Assembly (NCBI GenBank): GCA_016712175.1
Contig: JADJRQ010000001.1
Span: forward strand, 496,001-560,000
Origin: Solirubrobacterales bacterium
GTDB lineage: Bacteria; Actinomycetota; Thermoleophilia; Solirubrobacterales; 70-9
Length of the DNA: 64,000 bases
Direction: 5' to 3'
A program made the translations under genes and the position numbers. Of the stretch, positions 55,374-63,343 are shown piece after piece (within the stretch, counting starts at the first letter, position 1; every line of letters begins with the position of its first letter). Below the pieces are notes generated by a model that was not told the origin of the DNA, ran no database searches, and was given only the letters and a program-made list of their open reading frames with translations.

Positions 55374-56002
55374 GTCGCCGCCTTCAGTAGGGGGTTCAGG
55401 AAGTCCCGGAACCGTTTCATTATCTGGTGAACGTTGGAGTCGGTCATCGCAATTTCTACATCGACGAACACGGCGTTGACGTCGTCGGCCACTTCTTTCG
55501 CGGGTCCACCCTTGACCGACAGCTCGACCACCATGCGGTGGCGGTCATCCAGTTCCTCGAGCGCCTGTTCCAAGACCGCAAGGCTATTCGAATGGTCGAC
55601 GAAGTCACCGACCGACAACTCCTGGCCCCAAAGGTCGTCATCGCCACTTCCTTCTTCGACCATCGGGTCCGTATCGAGGGAGTTCTTGCTGTAGAAGTCG
55701 GCGATTCGCCTGGAGGTGATCACGTTCAGCATCGAACCGAACTCACCGATGTGCTCACCGTCGAACTTCGCCCTCATCGCGTCAAGCAGGACGATCTGGG
55801 TCAGGTCTTCCGCTTCCTCCATATCGCCCATCTTGAGCCGGATCCTTGCGAAGACGTTTCCTTCCCGCCGCCAGGCGAGAATGCCGATCGCCAGCTTCAG
55901 CTGCTCACTGTCTCCTGCCGCCCGGGCGGCCTTCAATTGCTCGAAAAGATCATCGTCTTCAAGCGCGTCGAGATCCCACTCATTCTTTGCCCTATAGCCC
56001 AA
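55370..56002 (-). CDS. sigma-70 family (ECF-like) sigma factor
   Basis: 210 residues from TTG, with GGAGGGAG six to seven bases upstream. Sigma region 2 is EEAEDLTQIVLLDAMRAKF followed by SMLNVITSRRIADFYSKN (the DL.Q......F and RR..D.. marks). Region 4 is ALEELDDRHRMVVELSVKGG then SNVHQIMKRFRDFLNPLL. The N terminus (RAKNEWDLDALEDDDLFEQL) is typical. It heads a three-gene operon with an HTH protein and an ImmA peptidase, so a protease-controlled stress regulon is plausible. Confidence 0.8.
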   Translation of the reverse strand: MGYRAKNEWDLDALEDDDLFEQLKAARAAGDSEQLKLAIGILAWRREGNVFARIRLKMGDMEEAEDLTQIVLLDAMRAKFDGEHIGEFGSMLNVITSRRIADFYSKNSLDTDPMVEEGSGDDDLWGQELSVGDFVDHSNSLAVLEQALEELDDRHRMVVELSVKGGPAKEVADDVNAVFVDVEIAMTDSNVHQIMKRFRDFLNPLLKAAT

Positions 56003-56080
56003 ATTGCTCCCTCCGTCGAGTCCTTACTGCCGCCCCTGCTGCACCAGCCGAATTAGACACTGTATCGCCGTTTTCCGAGA

Positions 56081-56998
56081 TTGCCAAGTTTTTGTCCTCG
56101 ATGTCAGATTCCAGGCGCACCTGGCGACTCTCCTTTCTTGTCGCAAACGAACCCCGAGATCGGCAGCCCGGAGAACGGTCCAGAACCAGGCACTGAGGCA
56201 CCCTTTTTCGCCGGCGTTCTCCGTGGAGTTAGGCGTTGGGATTGCGACCTTCGAGGCAACGGGGAACCGGGGCTTTTCGGCTTTGCCGAGAGCCGCTGGA
56301 GCGATTCGGGGGAACCGACTCGCGCTCATTGCTTCTTTGATTCGATCGGCGAGGTGCTTCACAAAGAAACTCCCGCACCGAAACACGAATGCTCGTGCGG
56401 TCTCTACGCCTTTCACGCATGGCCCGAGCACTTCGGCCGATCGCTACTAGGTCCCGCAACACTCGAATACCCCCAGGTCTTCGGGGTGGTCGAGGCATGG
56501 GGCCGAACAGAACTCCACAACGATGGTTTCCGGGCGGAATTCGCCCGACCGCTCGCTTTGCTCGTGCCCTGTCAGGAGATTCCTTCGATCGAACGAGCCC
56601 GGCTCGAGCAGCTGGCTGAGCTCTACCGGGTGAGACTGATCGAACCCTCCCAGGGAGATTCGCTCGAGGAATTTATCGGTGGTCTGGGCCCGGCTCTCGA
56701 CCGAGACCTGGTCGCGGATCTAGTGCCGGCAGAACCGGAATCCATCCTCGATACCCCGGTGCCGCCCTTTATCCCCAATATCCCGGTGTCGCCGCCCGCG
56801 CCGCCACCGCGGTGGTGGATGCGCTGGATCCTTCAACCGCTCTTTGAGCTCATCTGCATGGTTCTGGGTTTGATCGCCATGGCGATCTATGTCGGCGGCG
56901 CGATCCTCCTTGCTTTGATCGCGATATCGGCCGCGATCCTCGCGATCAGCTTCACCTTGTTGTTCCTGGTGGCAGGGGTCATCAGGCTCTTTTCGTAA
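56081..56998 (+). CDS. CSCGxYxFHA family protein, copy 2, with C-terminal membrane helices
   Basis: 305 residues from TTG, divergent from the sigma factor. It starts SFCPRCQIP (a Cys pair), then has the same core as the gene at 53588: GVLRGVRRW, KHECSCGLYAFHAWPE, GVVEAWGRTELHNDGFRAEF, LEQLAELYRVRLI. A Pro-rich linker (PVPPFIPNIPVSPPAPPPRW) leads to two membrane segments (LFELICMVLGLIAMAIYVGG, AISAAILAISFTLLFLVAGV). Copy 1 lacks the membrane part. Function unknown; the shared core is likely a metal-binding domain. Confidence 0.6.
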   Translation: MPSFCPRCQIPGAPGDSPFLSQTNPEIGSPENGPEPGTEAPFFAGVLRGVRRWDCDLRGNGEPGLFGFAESRWSDSGEPTRAHCFFDSIGEVLHKETPAPKHECSCGLYAFHAWPEHFGRSLLGPATLEYPQVFGVVEAWGRTELHNDGFRAEFARPLALLVPCQEIPSIERARLEQLAELYRVRLIEPSQGDSLEEFIGGLGPALDRDLVADLVPAEPESILDTPVPPFIPNIPVSPPAPPPRWWMRWILQPLFELICMVLGLIAMAIYVGGAILLALIAISAAILAISFTLLFLVAGVIRLFS

Positions 56999-57135
56999 GG
57001 GTCCTTCTCTACCCGGCAGCTTGAGCCGAGCACATAAGCATCCATCCATTTCAGACTTTGCCCGATGGATGTCAGAACAAAGGCGGCTCTTACGACTGAT
57101 CCCCCACGACAACGATTGAAATGGGGAAGAACACG

Positions 57136-57627
57136 ATGAATCGAGTATTGCTTTGGGTTGGAACAGCTTTGGTCGCGGTGCTGGCATTTTCGATCGCCAG
57201 CAGTTCTGCGTCAGCATCAGAGGTGGGCGCTGCGCGTACCTCTGTGAACGATCGGCTCGGGAGCGCGACTTCGACTCTCGGCGGGCCCTCGGTTTCGACA
57301 AAGTCCGGCGCGACGATCAGCCGAAAGCGGAAGCGCAAGCGGTTCATGCCTTCTTACCGGGCGCGAAGCAACGCCTTCACGGTCGCCGAGTACGTCTATA
57401 CCGACCCGGACATGACCTGGGATGACTACGGCGTGCGAACCTGCCGGCGCAGTTCGAGGTCGAAGGTGTCCTGCTACTCGTATGTATCCGAGGATCTCTA
57501 TGACGACTACGGGTACTACCTGGACACGGTTCTCTGCGACTGGTTTACGGCGAGTGCTTACCTGCGAAGCGGACGGATGAAGGTCTGGACCTACTCGCGC
57601 GAGTGCGTACTCCTCTCTGAGGTCTGA
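57136..57627 (+). CDS. secreted Tyr/Asp-rich protein
   Basis: 163 residues from ATG at 57136 with GGGGAAG about eight bases upstream. A signal peptide (RVLLWVGTALVAVLAFSIAS, cleavage near SASA) is followed by a basic patch (ISRKRKRKRF) and a Tyr/Asp/Cys-containing domain (YVYTDPDMTWDDYGVRTCRR, VSEDLYDDYGYYLDTVLCDW). Four Cys suggest two disulfides. Unknown function. The next gene starts directly after its stop. Confidence 0.6.
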   Translation: MNRVLLWVGTALVAVLAFSIASSSASASEVGAARTSVNDRLGSATSTLGGPSVSTKSGATISRKRKRKRFMPSYRARSNAFTVAEYVYTDPDMTWDDYGVRTCRRSSRSKVSCYSYVSEDLYDDYGYYLDTVLCDWFTASAYLRSGRMKVWTYSRECVLLSEV

Positions 57628-58188
57628 ATGTCAGGCGGGTCGATCTTTCAGCTGAACCACTTCGAGGCAAATCGCCAAGGCGACATCGAAGAACGGACTC
57701 TTCAGCTGGACGGCTTCTGGCCGACGCAGATCCCCCTGCCCGGCGATCCCTATCGCGATGAATACGCGACGGGGGTCGACGGGCTTCGCATCGTCCGTGT
57801 GGCGGGAATCACTGCGCGAGAGGGGGAGTGCATCGAGCCGTCCAAGACCTGGCTGCTTCCCGCCCACCCGGTTTCACTCGTTCCGGAGCCGACGAACACC
57901 TTTGACGATCAGGCAATTCGTGTCGTCGGCGATGAACACACCGAACTTGGCGACGAAGCCGGCTACATCCCGCGGGCCATGAATGTCGGAGTCGGTAAAT
58001 GGTTCAACGAGTCCCCCGGTTCGCGGGCCTGGGTGCTTTGTCAATGGCTCGACTTGCGGACGCAGATTATCTGGGACGGGTTCAACATGGGTGGCTACGG
58101 CAGCCCCGCCCTGGCGATGCACCTGCTCCTGGCCCAGCCGCAGGCAATTCCACTGATCGACCCGAACTTCGAGCCGGTGGGTTACTAG
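57628..58188 (+). CDS. stand-alone HIRAN-domain protein
   Basis: 186 residues. The HIRAN core runs from LRIVRVAGITAREGE through VSLVPEPTNTFDDQAIRVVG to GDEAGYIPRAMN, matching the EPxNxxDxxAI and GYxPR pattern. HIRAN domains bind DNA ends or modified DNA, usually as parts of helicases such as HLTF or of nucleases; here the domain is alone. It begins immediately after the previous stop and its own stop overlaps that of the convergent membrane protein gene by four bases. Confidence 0.75.
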   Translation: MSGGSIFQLNHFEANRQGDIEERTLQLDGFWPTQIPLPGDPYRDEYATGVDGLRIVRVAGITAREGECIEPSKTWLLPAHPVSLVPEPTNTFDDQAIRVVGDEHTELGDEAGYIPRAMNVGVGKWFNESPGSRAWVLCQWLDLRTQIIWDGFNMGGYGSPALAMHLLLAQPQAIPLIDPNFEPVGY

Positions 58189-58538
58189 CCCTGACGCTTC
58201 CGGCGTCGTTCGGCGATGACCCGGTCGAGCCACGGCAGGGACGTGAAACTCAGTACCTCCCAGAGAAAGCTGAGCAGGCCGAACAGAATGACCGGAGCTA
58301 CCACCCACCAGAACCAGCTCTCAAGTGATTCGTTGGATTTCTGTATCCACCAGAACATCGCCTTGATTCCGAAGTAAGCGAAGGCCAGGAAGAGTGCCCA
58401 GCCTCCTACGTAGAGGAGCCCGGCCACCGGGGCGAGGATGCAGAGGCGAAGTATCTGGTGATCTTCGCTGTCGAGTAGCCAGTCCCGGATCGACTTCACC
58501 TTTCTCATGCTGGAAGGGTCGCTCATCGGGTCGTGCAT
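58185..58538 (-). CDS. small membrane protein
   Basis: 117 residues (Met at 58526 is an alternative start). Two or three membrane segments: LCILAPVAGLLYVGGWALFL, AFAYFGIKAMFWWI and WFWWVVAPVILFGLLSFLW, with a basic end (RVIAERRRKRQG). No family recognised. Confidence 0.55.
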   Translation of the reverse strand: MHDPMSDPSSMRKVKSIRDWLLDSEDHQILRLCILAPVAGLLYVGGWALFLAFAYFGIKAMFWWIQKSNESLESWFWWVVAPVILFGLLSFLWEVLSFTSLPWLDRVIAERRRKRQG

Positions 58539-58635
58539 CTGACAGCTTTATCTGGCTGCCGGCTCGCTTTCTGGCCTGATCGCCGCTTCGGCCACCAACG
58601 CGGTGCTCGACCGACGATAGGTCCCGGCAGTCTGG

Positions 58636-58664
58636 TTGACCAAGCTGACCTGCTCAGATATGAC
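58636..58664 (+). promoter_or_regulatory. candidate promoter for the antitoxin gene, near-leaderless
   Basis: TTGACC (58636-58641), a 17-base spacer, and TATGAC (58659-58664) form a good sigma-70-like promoter. The antitoxin ATG is at 58671, only seven bases after the -10, so the message would have almost no leader. Confidence 0.5.
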
Positions 58665-58670
58665 TAAAGC

Positions 58671-58889
58671 ATGGAAGTCAGCGTTCAGGAGGCGAAAGCT
58701 CATTTCTCGTGGCTTCTCCGGCGGGTTGAAGCTGGTGAATCAGTAACGATCCGCCGCGGTCAACAGCCCGTTGCCGTGTTGGTTCGTGCCCCGGTGGCGC
58801 CCGGCAAGCGACAGATCTGGGGGGGCCTCAAAGGTTCGATGTCGCCTGATTTCGACGAGCCACTGGACGAATTCAAGCCCCATTCCTGA
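58671..58889 (+). CDS. Phd/YefM-type antitoxin, toxin partner decayed
   Basis: 72 residues. MEVSVQEAKAHFSWLLRRV and GESVTIRRGQQPVAVLVRAP are the Phd DNA-binding fold; the C terminus GSMSPDFDEPLDEF is the usual toxin-binding region. The gene is complete. The frame directly after its stop holds only the last third of a PIN toxin, so this antitoxin now lacks its full partner. Confidence 0.85.
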   Translation: MEVSVQEAKAHFSWLLRRVEAGESVTIRRGQQPVAVLVRAPVAPGKRQIWGGLKGSMSPDFDEPLDEFKPHS

Positions 58890-59059
58890 TCAACCAGATG
58901 CCGGTCACGAGTGAACATGCCGCAGCCGTTGAGCATCTTCCGTGGCACCATCGCGATCCTTTCGATCGACTGCTGGTTGCGCAAGCCAAACTCGAAGATC
59001 AGGCGATCGTCAGTGCTGACCTCGACATGAAGAAGTACGACGTCGAAATCGTCTGGTAG
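58886..59059 (+). pseudogene. truncated VapC-like PIN toxin (C-terminal fragment)
   Basis: Too short to be noticed as a gene, this frame reads EHAAAVEHLPWHHRDPFDRL, then LVAQAKLEDQAIVSADLDMK and KYDVEIVW before TAG. HLPxxHxDPFDRLLxAQA and the following SADxDxKKYDV are the standard C-terminal third of VapC/PIN toxins paired with Phd antitoxins. The N-terminal two thirds, with the first catalytic acids, are missing, so it should be inactive. A large deletion within the toxin, rather than an indel, explains it. Confidence 0.8.
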
Positions 59060-59151
59060 CTCCGGGGGTTCATTCGTCTTTTTCGAGCTCGATTCGGCGC
59101 TCGACTCTGAACTTGGTGTCAGATAACGATAGTTCGCTCGACTCAACCCGT

Positions 59152-59454
59152 ATGAACGACTCTGAGCTTCCCGAAATCGCCTCGGAAATATTCCCCATCG
59201 AAGATGTGCGGGAATGCATGAGGAGCGGCAGCCTCCAGCGAGATGGTCACGCGTGGACCGATCCGGAGGTCGACTTCGACCTCGTCACAAGCAAGAGAGG
59301 AGCGATCGAAGCCGGCGCTCCCGCGTCAATCAAATGGATCTATTTTCGCTCGCCTCCGTCGACCTGGGAGGGCCTCTGTGGACGCGAAGGCTGGCTGTTG
59401 ATCGACCCCGAGACCTGCTTCCAGTTCGACTTCTCAATGACGGTAATGAACTAG
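59152..59454 (+). CDS. hypothetical acidic protein
   Basis: 100 residues from ATG at 59152. Contents such as ASEIFPIEDVRECMRSGSLQ and KWIYFRSPPSTWEGLCGREG, then LLIDPETCFQFDFSM, look like a compact globular domain, but I do not recognise it. It ends four bases before the next gene. Confidence 0.5.
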   Translation: MNDSELPEIASEIFPIEDVRECMRSGSLQRDGHAWTDPEVDFDLVTSKRGAIEAGAPASIKWIYFRSPPSTWEGLCGREGWLLIDPETCFQFDFSMTVMN

Positions 59455-59458
59455 CCGC

Positions 59459-59977
59459 ATGTGGGAGGGAAGAAGAATCTGCCTGATCTGCCGGGAACCG
59501 AAGCCAGGAGCGTCGTACCCGAACGACATCCTGATTTGCCGGGAATGCGACCTGTCCCATCACCGGGCCGACCTGAATGATTTGACGCCGGAGGTGTTCG
59601 TTGCTGGATCAGGATGGCGCCTCGCGAAGACGATGCTCGACTGTCCTCACCAATATACAGTCAGGGATCTGGCCAGTCCGGACGCGCACCGCACGACCGC
59701 CATGGGACATGCCGAATTCGAATGGTTCGCACGTCTACTCGCCTCACAAGGGGAACCGGGCCAGTGGGGCTCTCGGACCTATCGGTACTACGAACTGGGC
59801 GGCTGGGAGTACTGGACGATGGGATTCGCCCCTGAGGTGACGACGATCATCAACCGGCGAGCAGCCAGCGCTGAAGCCGAGGTGCTTCTGGAGCGACAGG
59901 TCGTCGAAGCCCGCCGTTCAATCAAGTCAACTGCGGCGGACCAGCGTCAACCCGTCCGCCATTCCCAGCATCACTGA
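59459..59977 (+). CDS. uncharacterised protein with zinc-knuckle-like N terminus
   Basis: 172 residues. ICLICREPKPG and LICRECDLSHHR give two C-x2-C pairs and two His, a likely zinc site. The rest (DCPHQYTVRDLASPD, WEYWTMGFAPEVTTIINRRA) has no recognised family. The C-terminal end overlaps the convergent methyltransferase by about 50 bases. It resembles in style, though not clearly in sequence, the other small Cys-motif proteins of 50-54 kb. Confidence 0.55.
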   Translation: MWEGRRICLICREPKPGASYPNDILICRECDLSHHRADLNDLTPEVFVAGSGWRLAKTMLDCPHQYTVRDLASPDAHRTTAMGHAEFEWFARLLASQGEPGQWGSRTYRYYELGGWEYWTMGFAPEVTTIINRRAASAEAEVLLERQVVEARRSIKSTAADQRQPVRHSQHH

Positions 59978-60581
59978 GCTGACCCTTTCGTCATTCATGA
60001 TTCGGTTGTTCAGGCCCTGGACCGCAGCCGTTCCTTCGTCGGGGTCGGTGTCGAGGATTCGCCCTCCCATCAAGACGTTGTCGATCGCGAGTAGGCCCCC
60101 CCGGTTCAGGCGGGGCACCAGTTCCTCGTAGTAATCCGGGTAGCCGGTTTTGTCGGCGTCGAGGTAAACGAAGTCGATTCCCGGCTCGTTCGGCAGGGGT
60201 GCGGATTCCTTCGATCGCCGGTCCGACCACGATCTCGACCTGCTCGCCCACCCCTGCCTGGTCCAGGTTAGTCCGCGCGATGTCGGCCCTTTCCTGCTCC
60301 AGCTCGAAACAGATCAGCCGGCCTCCCGGGGCAAGTCCCCGGGCGATGCGGATCGCTCCGTAACCGGTGAAGGTGCCGACCTCGAGCGCCAGCCGGGCGC
60401 CGGCCATCCCCACCAGCATTTCCAGAAAAGCCGCCTGTTCGGGCGCGGTCTGCATCATCACGATCGACCCCATGGCGGCGGTCTGCTCTTCAACCTTCTT
60501 CAGAGCTTCATCGCGGCCACTCGCGTGGGCCTTGATATAGGCGGTGAGGTCAGCGTCGATCGGTGTGGGTTCGACTGACAC
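59927..60581 (-). CDS. SAM-dependent O-methyltransferase (catechol/caffeoyl-CoA type), frameshifted
   Basis: About 218 residues when joined. SAM-binding motif LALEVGTFTGYGAIRIARGL, then RLICFELEQERADIARTNL. Near 60196-60199 (GGGG) one extra base breaks the frame; the continuing frame reads LPNEPGIDFVYLDADKTGYP, with the metal-binding Asp, and LLAIDNVLMGGRILD, ending DGLTLVRRS at 59927. This matches class I metal-dependent O-methyltransferases acting on catechols. It starts two bases after the Phd antitoxin gene. Confidence 0.85.
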
Positions 60582-60583
60582 GG

Positions 60584-60841
60584 CTACTCCACCACTTTGG
60601 TGACGGGTGCTTCGGCGGCATTCAGGTCATCTCTGAGGTCAGAGCTATCGATCGGCTGAGAGAGAATTTCTCTCAGGGTCTTCGCATCGACATCGAGTCT
60701 CCGTTGGTGCGCGACCGGGCCCAGACTCGCTACTGGCTTGCCTCGAACGGTGACCGTGAATTGTTGGCCGGCCTCAGCTTCTCGCAGAACTACAGCGATC
60801 TCTTCACACAACTGCTCCTGGGGGATTATTCGTGGAGCCAT
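60584..60841 (-). CDS. orphan Phd-type antitoxin
   Basis: 85 residues from ATG at 60841: APRIIPQEQLCEEIAVVLRE then GQQFTVTVRGKPVASLGPVA is the Phd fold. A C-terminal part with DSSDLRDDLNAAEAPVTKVV would bind a toxin, but the next gene on the strand is a methyltransferase, not a PIN toxin. The open frame extends upstream out of the DUF6351 gene; this Met gives the right length. Confidence 0.75.
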   Translation of the reverse strand: MAPRIIPQEQLCEEIAVVLREAEAGQQFTVTVRGKPVASLGPVAHQRRLDVDAKTLREILSQPIDSSDLRDDLNAAEAPVTKVVE

Positions 60842-60875
60842 AGTGCTGCAAACCGTAGCCGAAAAGTGCCGCCGC

Positions 60876-63276
60876 CTACCAGCGGTCGTGCCGCTTCTTC
60901 TGCCTCTTCTTCCGGTGCTTCTTGTGGGCCACCTTGACCGTCCTTGGCTTGGCGTAGGCCCGGTAGAAGCCGCTGGTCTTTTCGACCCGGGCGCGGAGAC
61001 GGGTGTTCTTCCTGATCCTCTTGACCCTGGTTGCCCTTTCGGACCTTGCGCTCGAAGATCACCCGCTGCCAGGTGACGGCGGGGCAGGGGTAGAGCGTCG
61101 CGGTCAGCTTGACTCGTCCGCCGCGCTTTGACCGGTGGACCCGGCGCTTGCTCGTCTTCATGAAGAGCTTGCGCTTTCGGAACTCGACTGTCTGTTCCGG
61201 GCCGAAGGAGATGTCGGTGCCCTTCAGTGGCTGCTCGCCGACTCCCGGCTTTGAGTAGTCGCAGACACCGCTCGGGAAAATCTGGTTGAGGCGGACGACC
61301 TGGGCCGGGTTCGGACTGCCGTAGTCGGCGGCGTTGACCGGCTTCAACTGGCACTTGTAGACCAGCGACGCGAGCGGCTTGCCGGCCCGCTGCTGCGGAA
61401 GGCTGTGTGGGGGATAAAGCGTCGTGCAGGGACCGGTCGCGCCGATCTCCGCCGGATCGTCAGTGCGTTGGCCGTCGCCTGCCCAGCAGGCATCGACCGC
61501 GTCGGCAGGTCGATTCTTCGCAACCTTCTCCGGGAGGCTGGCATTCGAGTCATCGGCTTTGATCGCGTCCAGCCAGGCCGACATGGTGTCGATCGCCGCA
61601 TCCTCCATCGCCCGGTTGTTGACCGGACCGCTGGCGCGGAACATGACGTGATTGGGCGAGCCTCCGTTGGTCGCCCGGATCCGGGCCCGCATCATGTACG
61701 AAGGCAAGAAGATGTGAACGTTCGGCCGGTCGTCGGCGTACCGGCGAACGTCGATGATCGGGGTACCGGGGTTTCCGCCGCCGCCACGATTGATCCTGCC
61801 GGTCTTGTAGATGGTCTCCAAAGCCTCAGGATCACCGACCGACCGCTCCGCGCGAAAATCACCGTTCACGTCGAATCCGCCGACGAGCTTGTTCAGGTCG
61901 AGGAATTCGTTCAGGCTGATCTTGCCTTCCGCGAGAGCCTCGAGGCCGTACTGGGTGCCGACGTTGTCGATCGGACTGCGGGCGTATCCCGTTGCGGGAT
62001 CGCGGCCGTAGGTGTTGACCATGCTCTCCATCAGCGAGCAGCGGATGCCGCCGGGATTGGTGATCGGGTCGAAGATCAGCTCCGACGGGACCGGGTTGGC
62101 ACAACCTTCACTCGCGTCGAGCACGTCGCCCGTATTGCTGCCGAGCGCGATGCAGGCCTGTTCGTTGATGATGCCGGTGATCGCGACGCGCTCGGCTCCG
62201 GTGAGGCCGGTTGCCGCCGCCGAATCGAAGTAGCGGTACAGCAGCCGGCAATCCGGCTGGGGAGGCGTCACGTTGTCGGGAAAGCTCGCTGACGGGATGA
62301 TGCCGTCGAAAAGCCCCGGGTAGTTCTGTGTGTTGAGCTGGACCTGCATCGAGCCTCCGGATGCCCCGTCACCGATCGTCCAGTCGGGCGCCCGGCCCAG
62401 TTTCTCGATTACGTATTCCTTCAGCATCGACACGGTCTCAGCCGAGAGCACGTCGTTGCATGCGGTCTGGAAGTTGGTCAGGCTGGAGGTGACAACCGAG
62501 AACCCACGCTTCAGATAGTCGTTCTGCAGCACCTGTTCGACGTTGGCGATTCCCTGCTGATGTCCGGCCGTACAGCCACCGCCGTGCTTGAAGACGAGGC
62601 GATCGTTCCAGCCCGCCTGCGGGTCTCCGCCGGGAACCAGGATGGCCCAGCGGTACATCGCCCGGTTGACCGTGCCGGACTCGACGCGCACGATGTAATC
62701 GACGGTTCGACCGTCAGAAGTGGTCGTCTGCGCGAGGTCACCCGGTTTCTGCGCGGGGTCGGCCAGCGGTTTGAAGTCGCCTCCGGTGGTGCGGTAGAAG
62801 TACTCGGTTTTGCGGTTGGCCGAACAATTCTCGTCGAGTGGTTCGCCGAGATCGCTCTCTGCCGTGCGGCAGATGAAAGGGGTCTGGTGCGGACCGGAGA
62901 AGACCGGCCCGGTGATCGGACTGTTGAAGACCTCGAGGTTGGCCGGACTGTTCAGGCTCCGGGCCCAGGCGGAGAGACGGTTGCTGCCGCTCCGGAATCC
63001 GGAGACGACGCCGGTCAGCCGGCGGGGATTGCCGCTATCCGGGCTCAAAGAACTCTTGACGCTCTTCCCGTTCAGGCGCACATTGGTCTTTGCCGGTGAG
63101 ACCCGGTCCGGGATCGTCACGGCGACCAAAGCATCGCCACCGGTCACCCGGTTCGGCTTGCTGGAGAGAATTTCGAGCTTGATCGGCGAACCGGCGGAGG
63201 CCGTCGACGGCAGCAGGACGCAGAGGGTCAGGGCGGCCGAAACCAGGGTGGTCAGGAGTTTTATCGTCGTCTTCAT
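60876..63276 (-). CDS. DUF6351 secreted protein, frameshifted at the basic tail
   Basis: About 800 residues. A signal peptide (IKLLTTLVSAALTLCVLLPS, then TASAGS) is followed by an Ig-like N-terminal part (ILSSKPNRVTGGDALVAVTI) and an alpha/beta-hydrolase-like body with WTIGDGASGGSMQVQLNTQN (G-x-S-x-G-like) and FKHGGGCTAGHQQGIAN. Near 61025-61030 one base too many breaks the frame; the corrected frame gives RIRKNTRLRARVEKTSGFYR and a tail VAHKKHRKKRQKKRHDRW to TAG at 60878-60876. DUF6351 has no assigned activity; an esterase-like role is suggested only by the GxSxG-like motif. Confidence 0.8.
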
Positions 63277-63343
63277 CGGTTCTTTCGTAACCCGTCCGCT
63301 GCGCCGACGATGCGGTTGATTGACGTGGTTACCGCCGAGGGCT

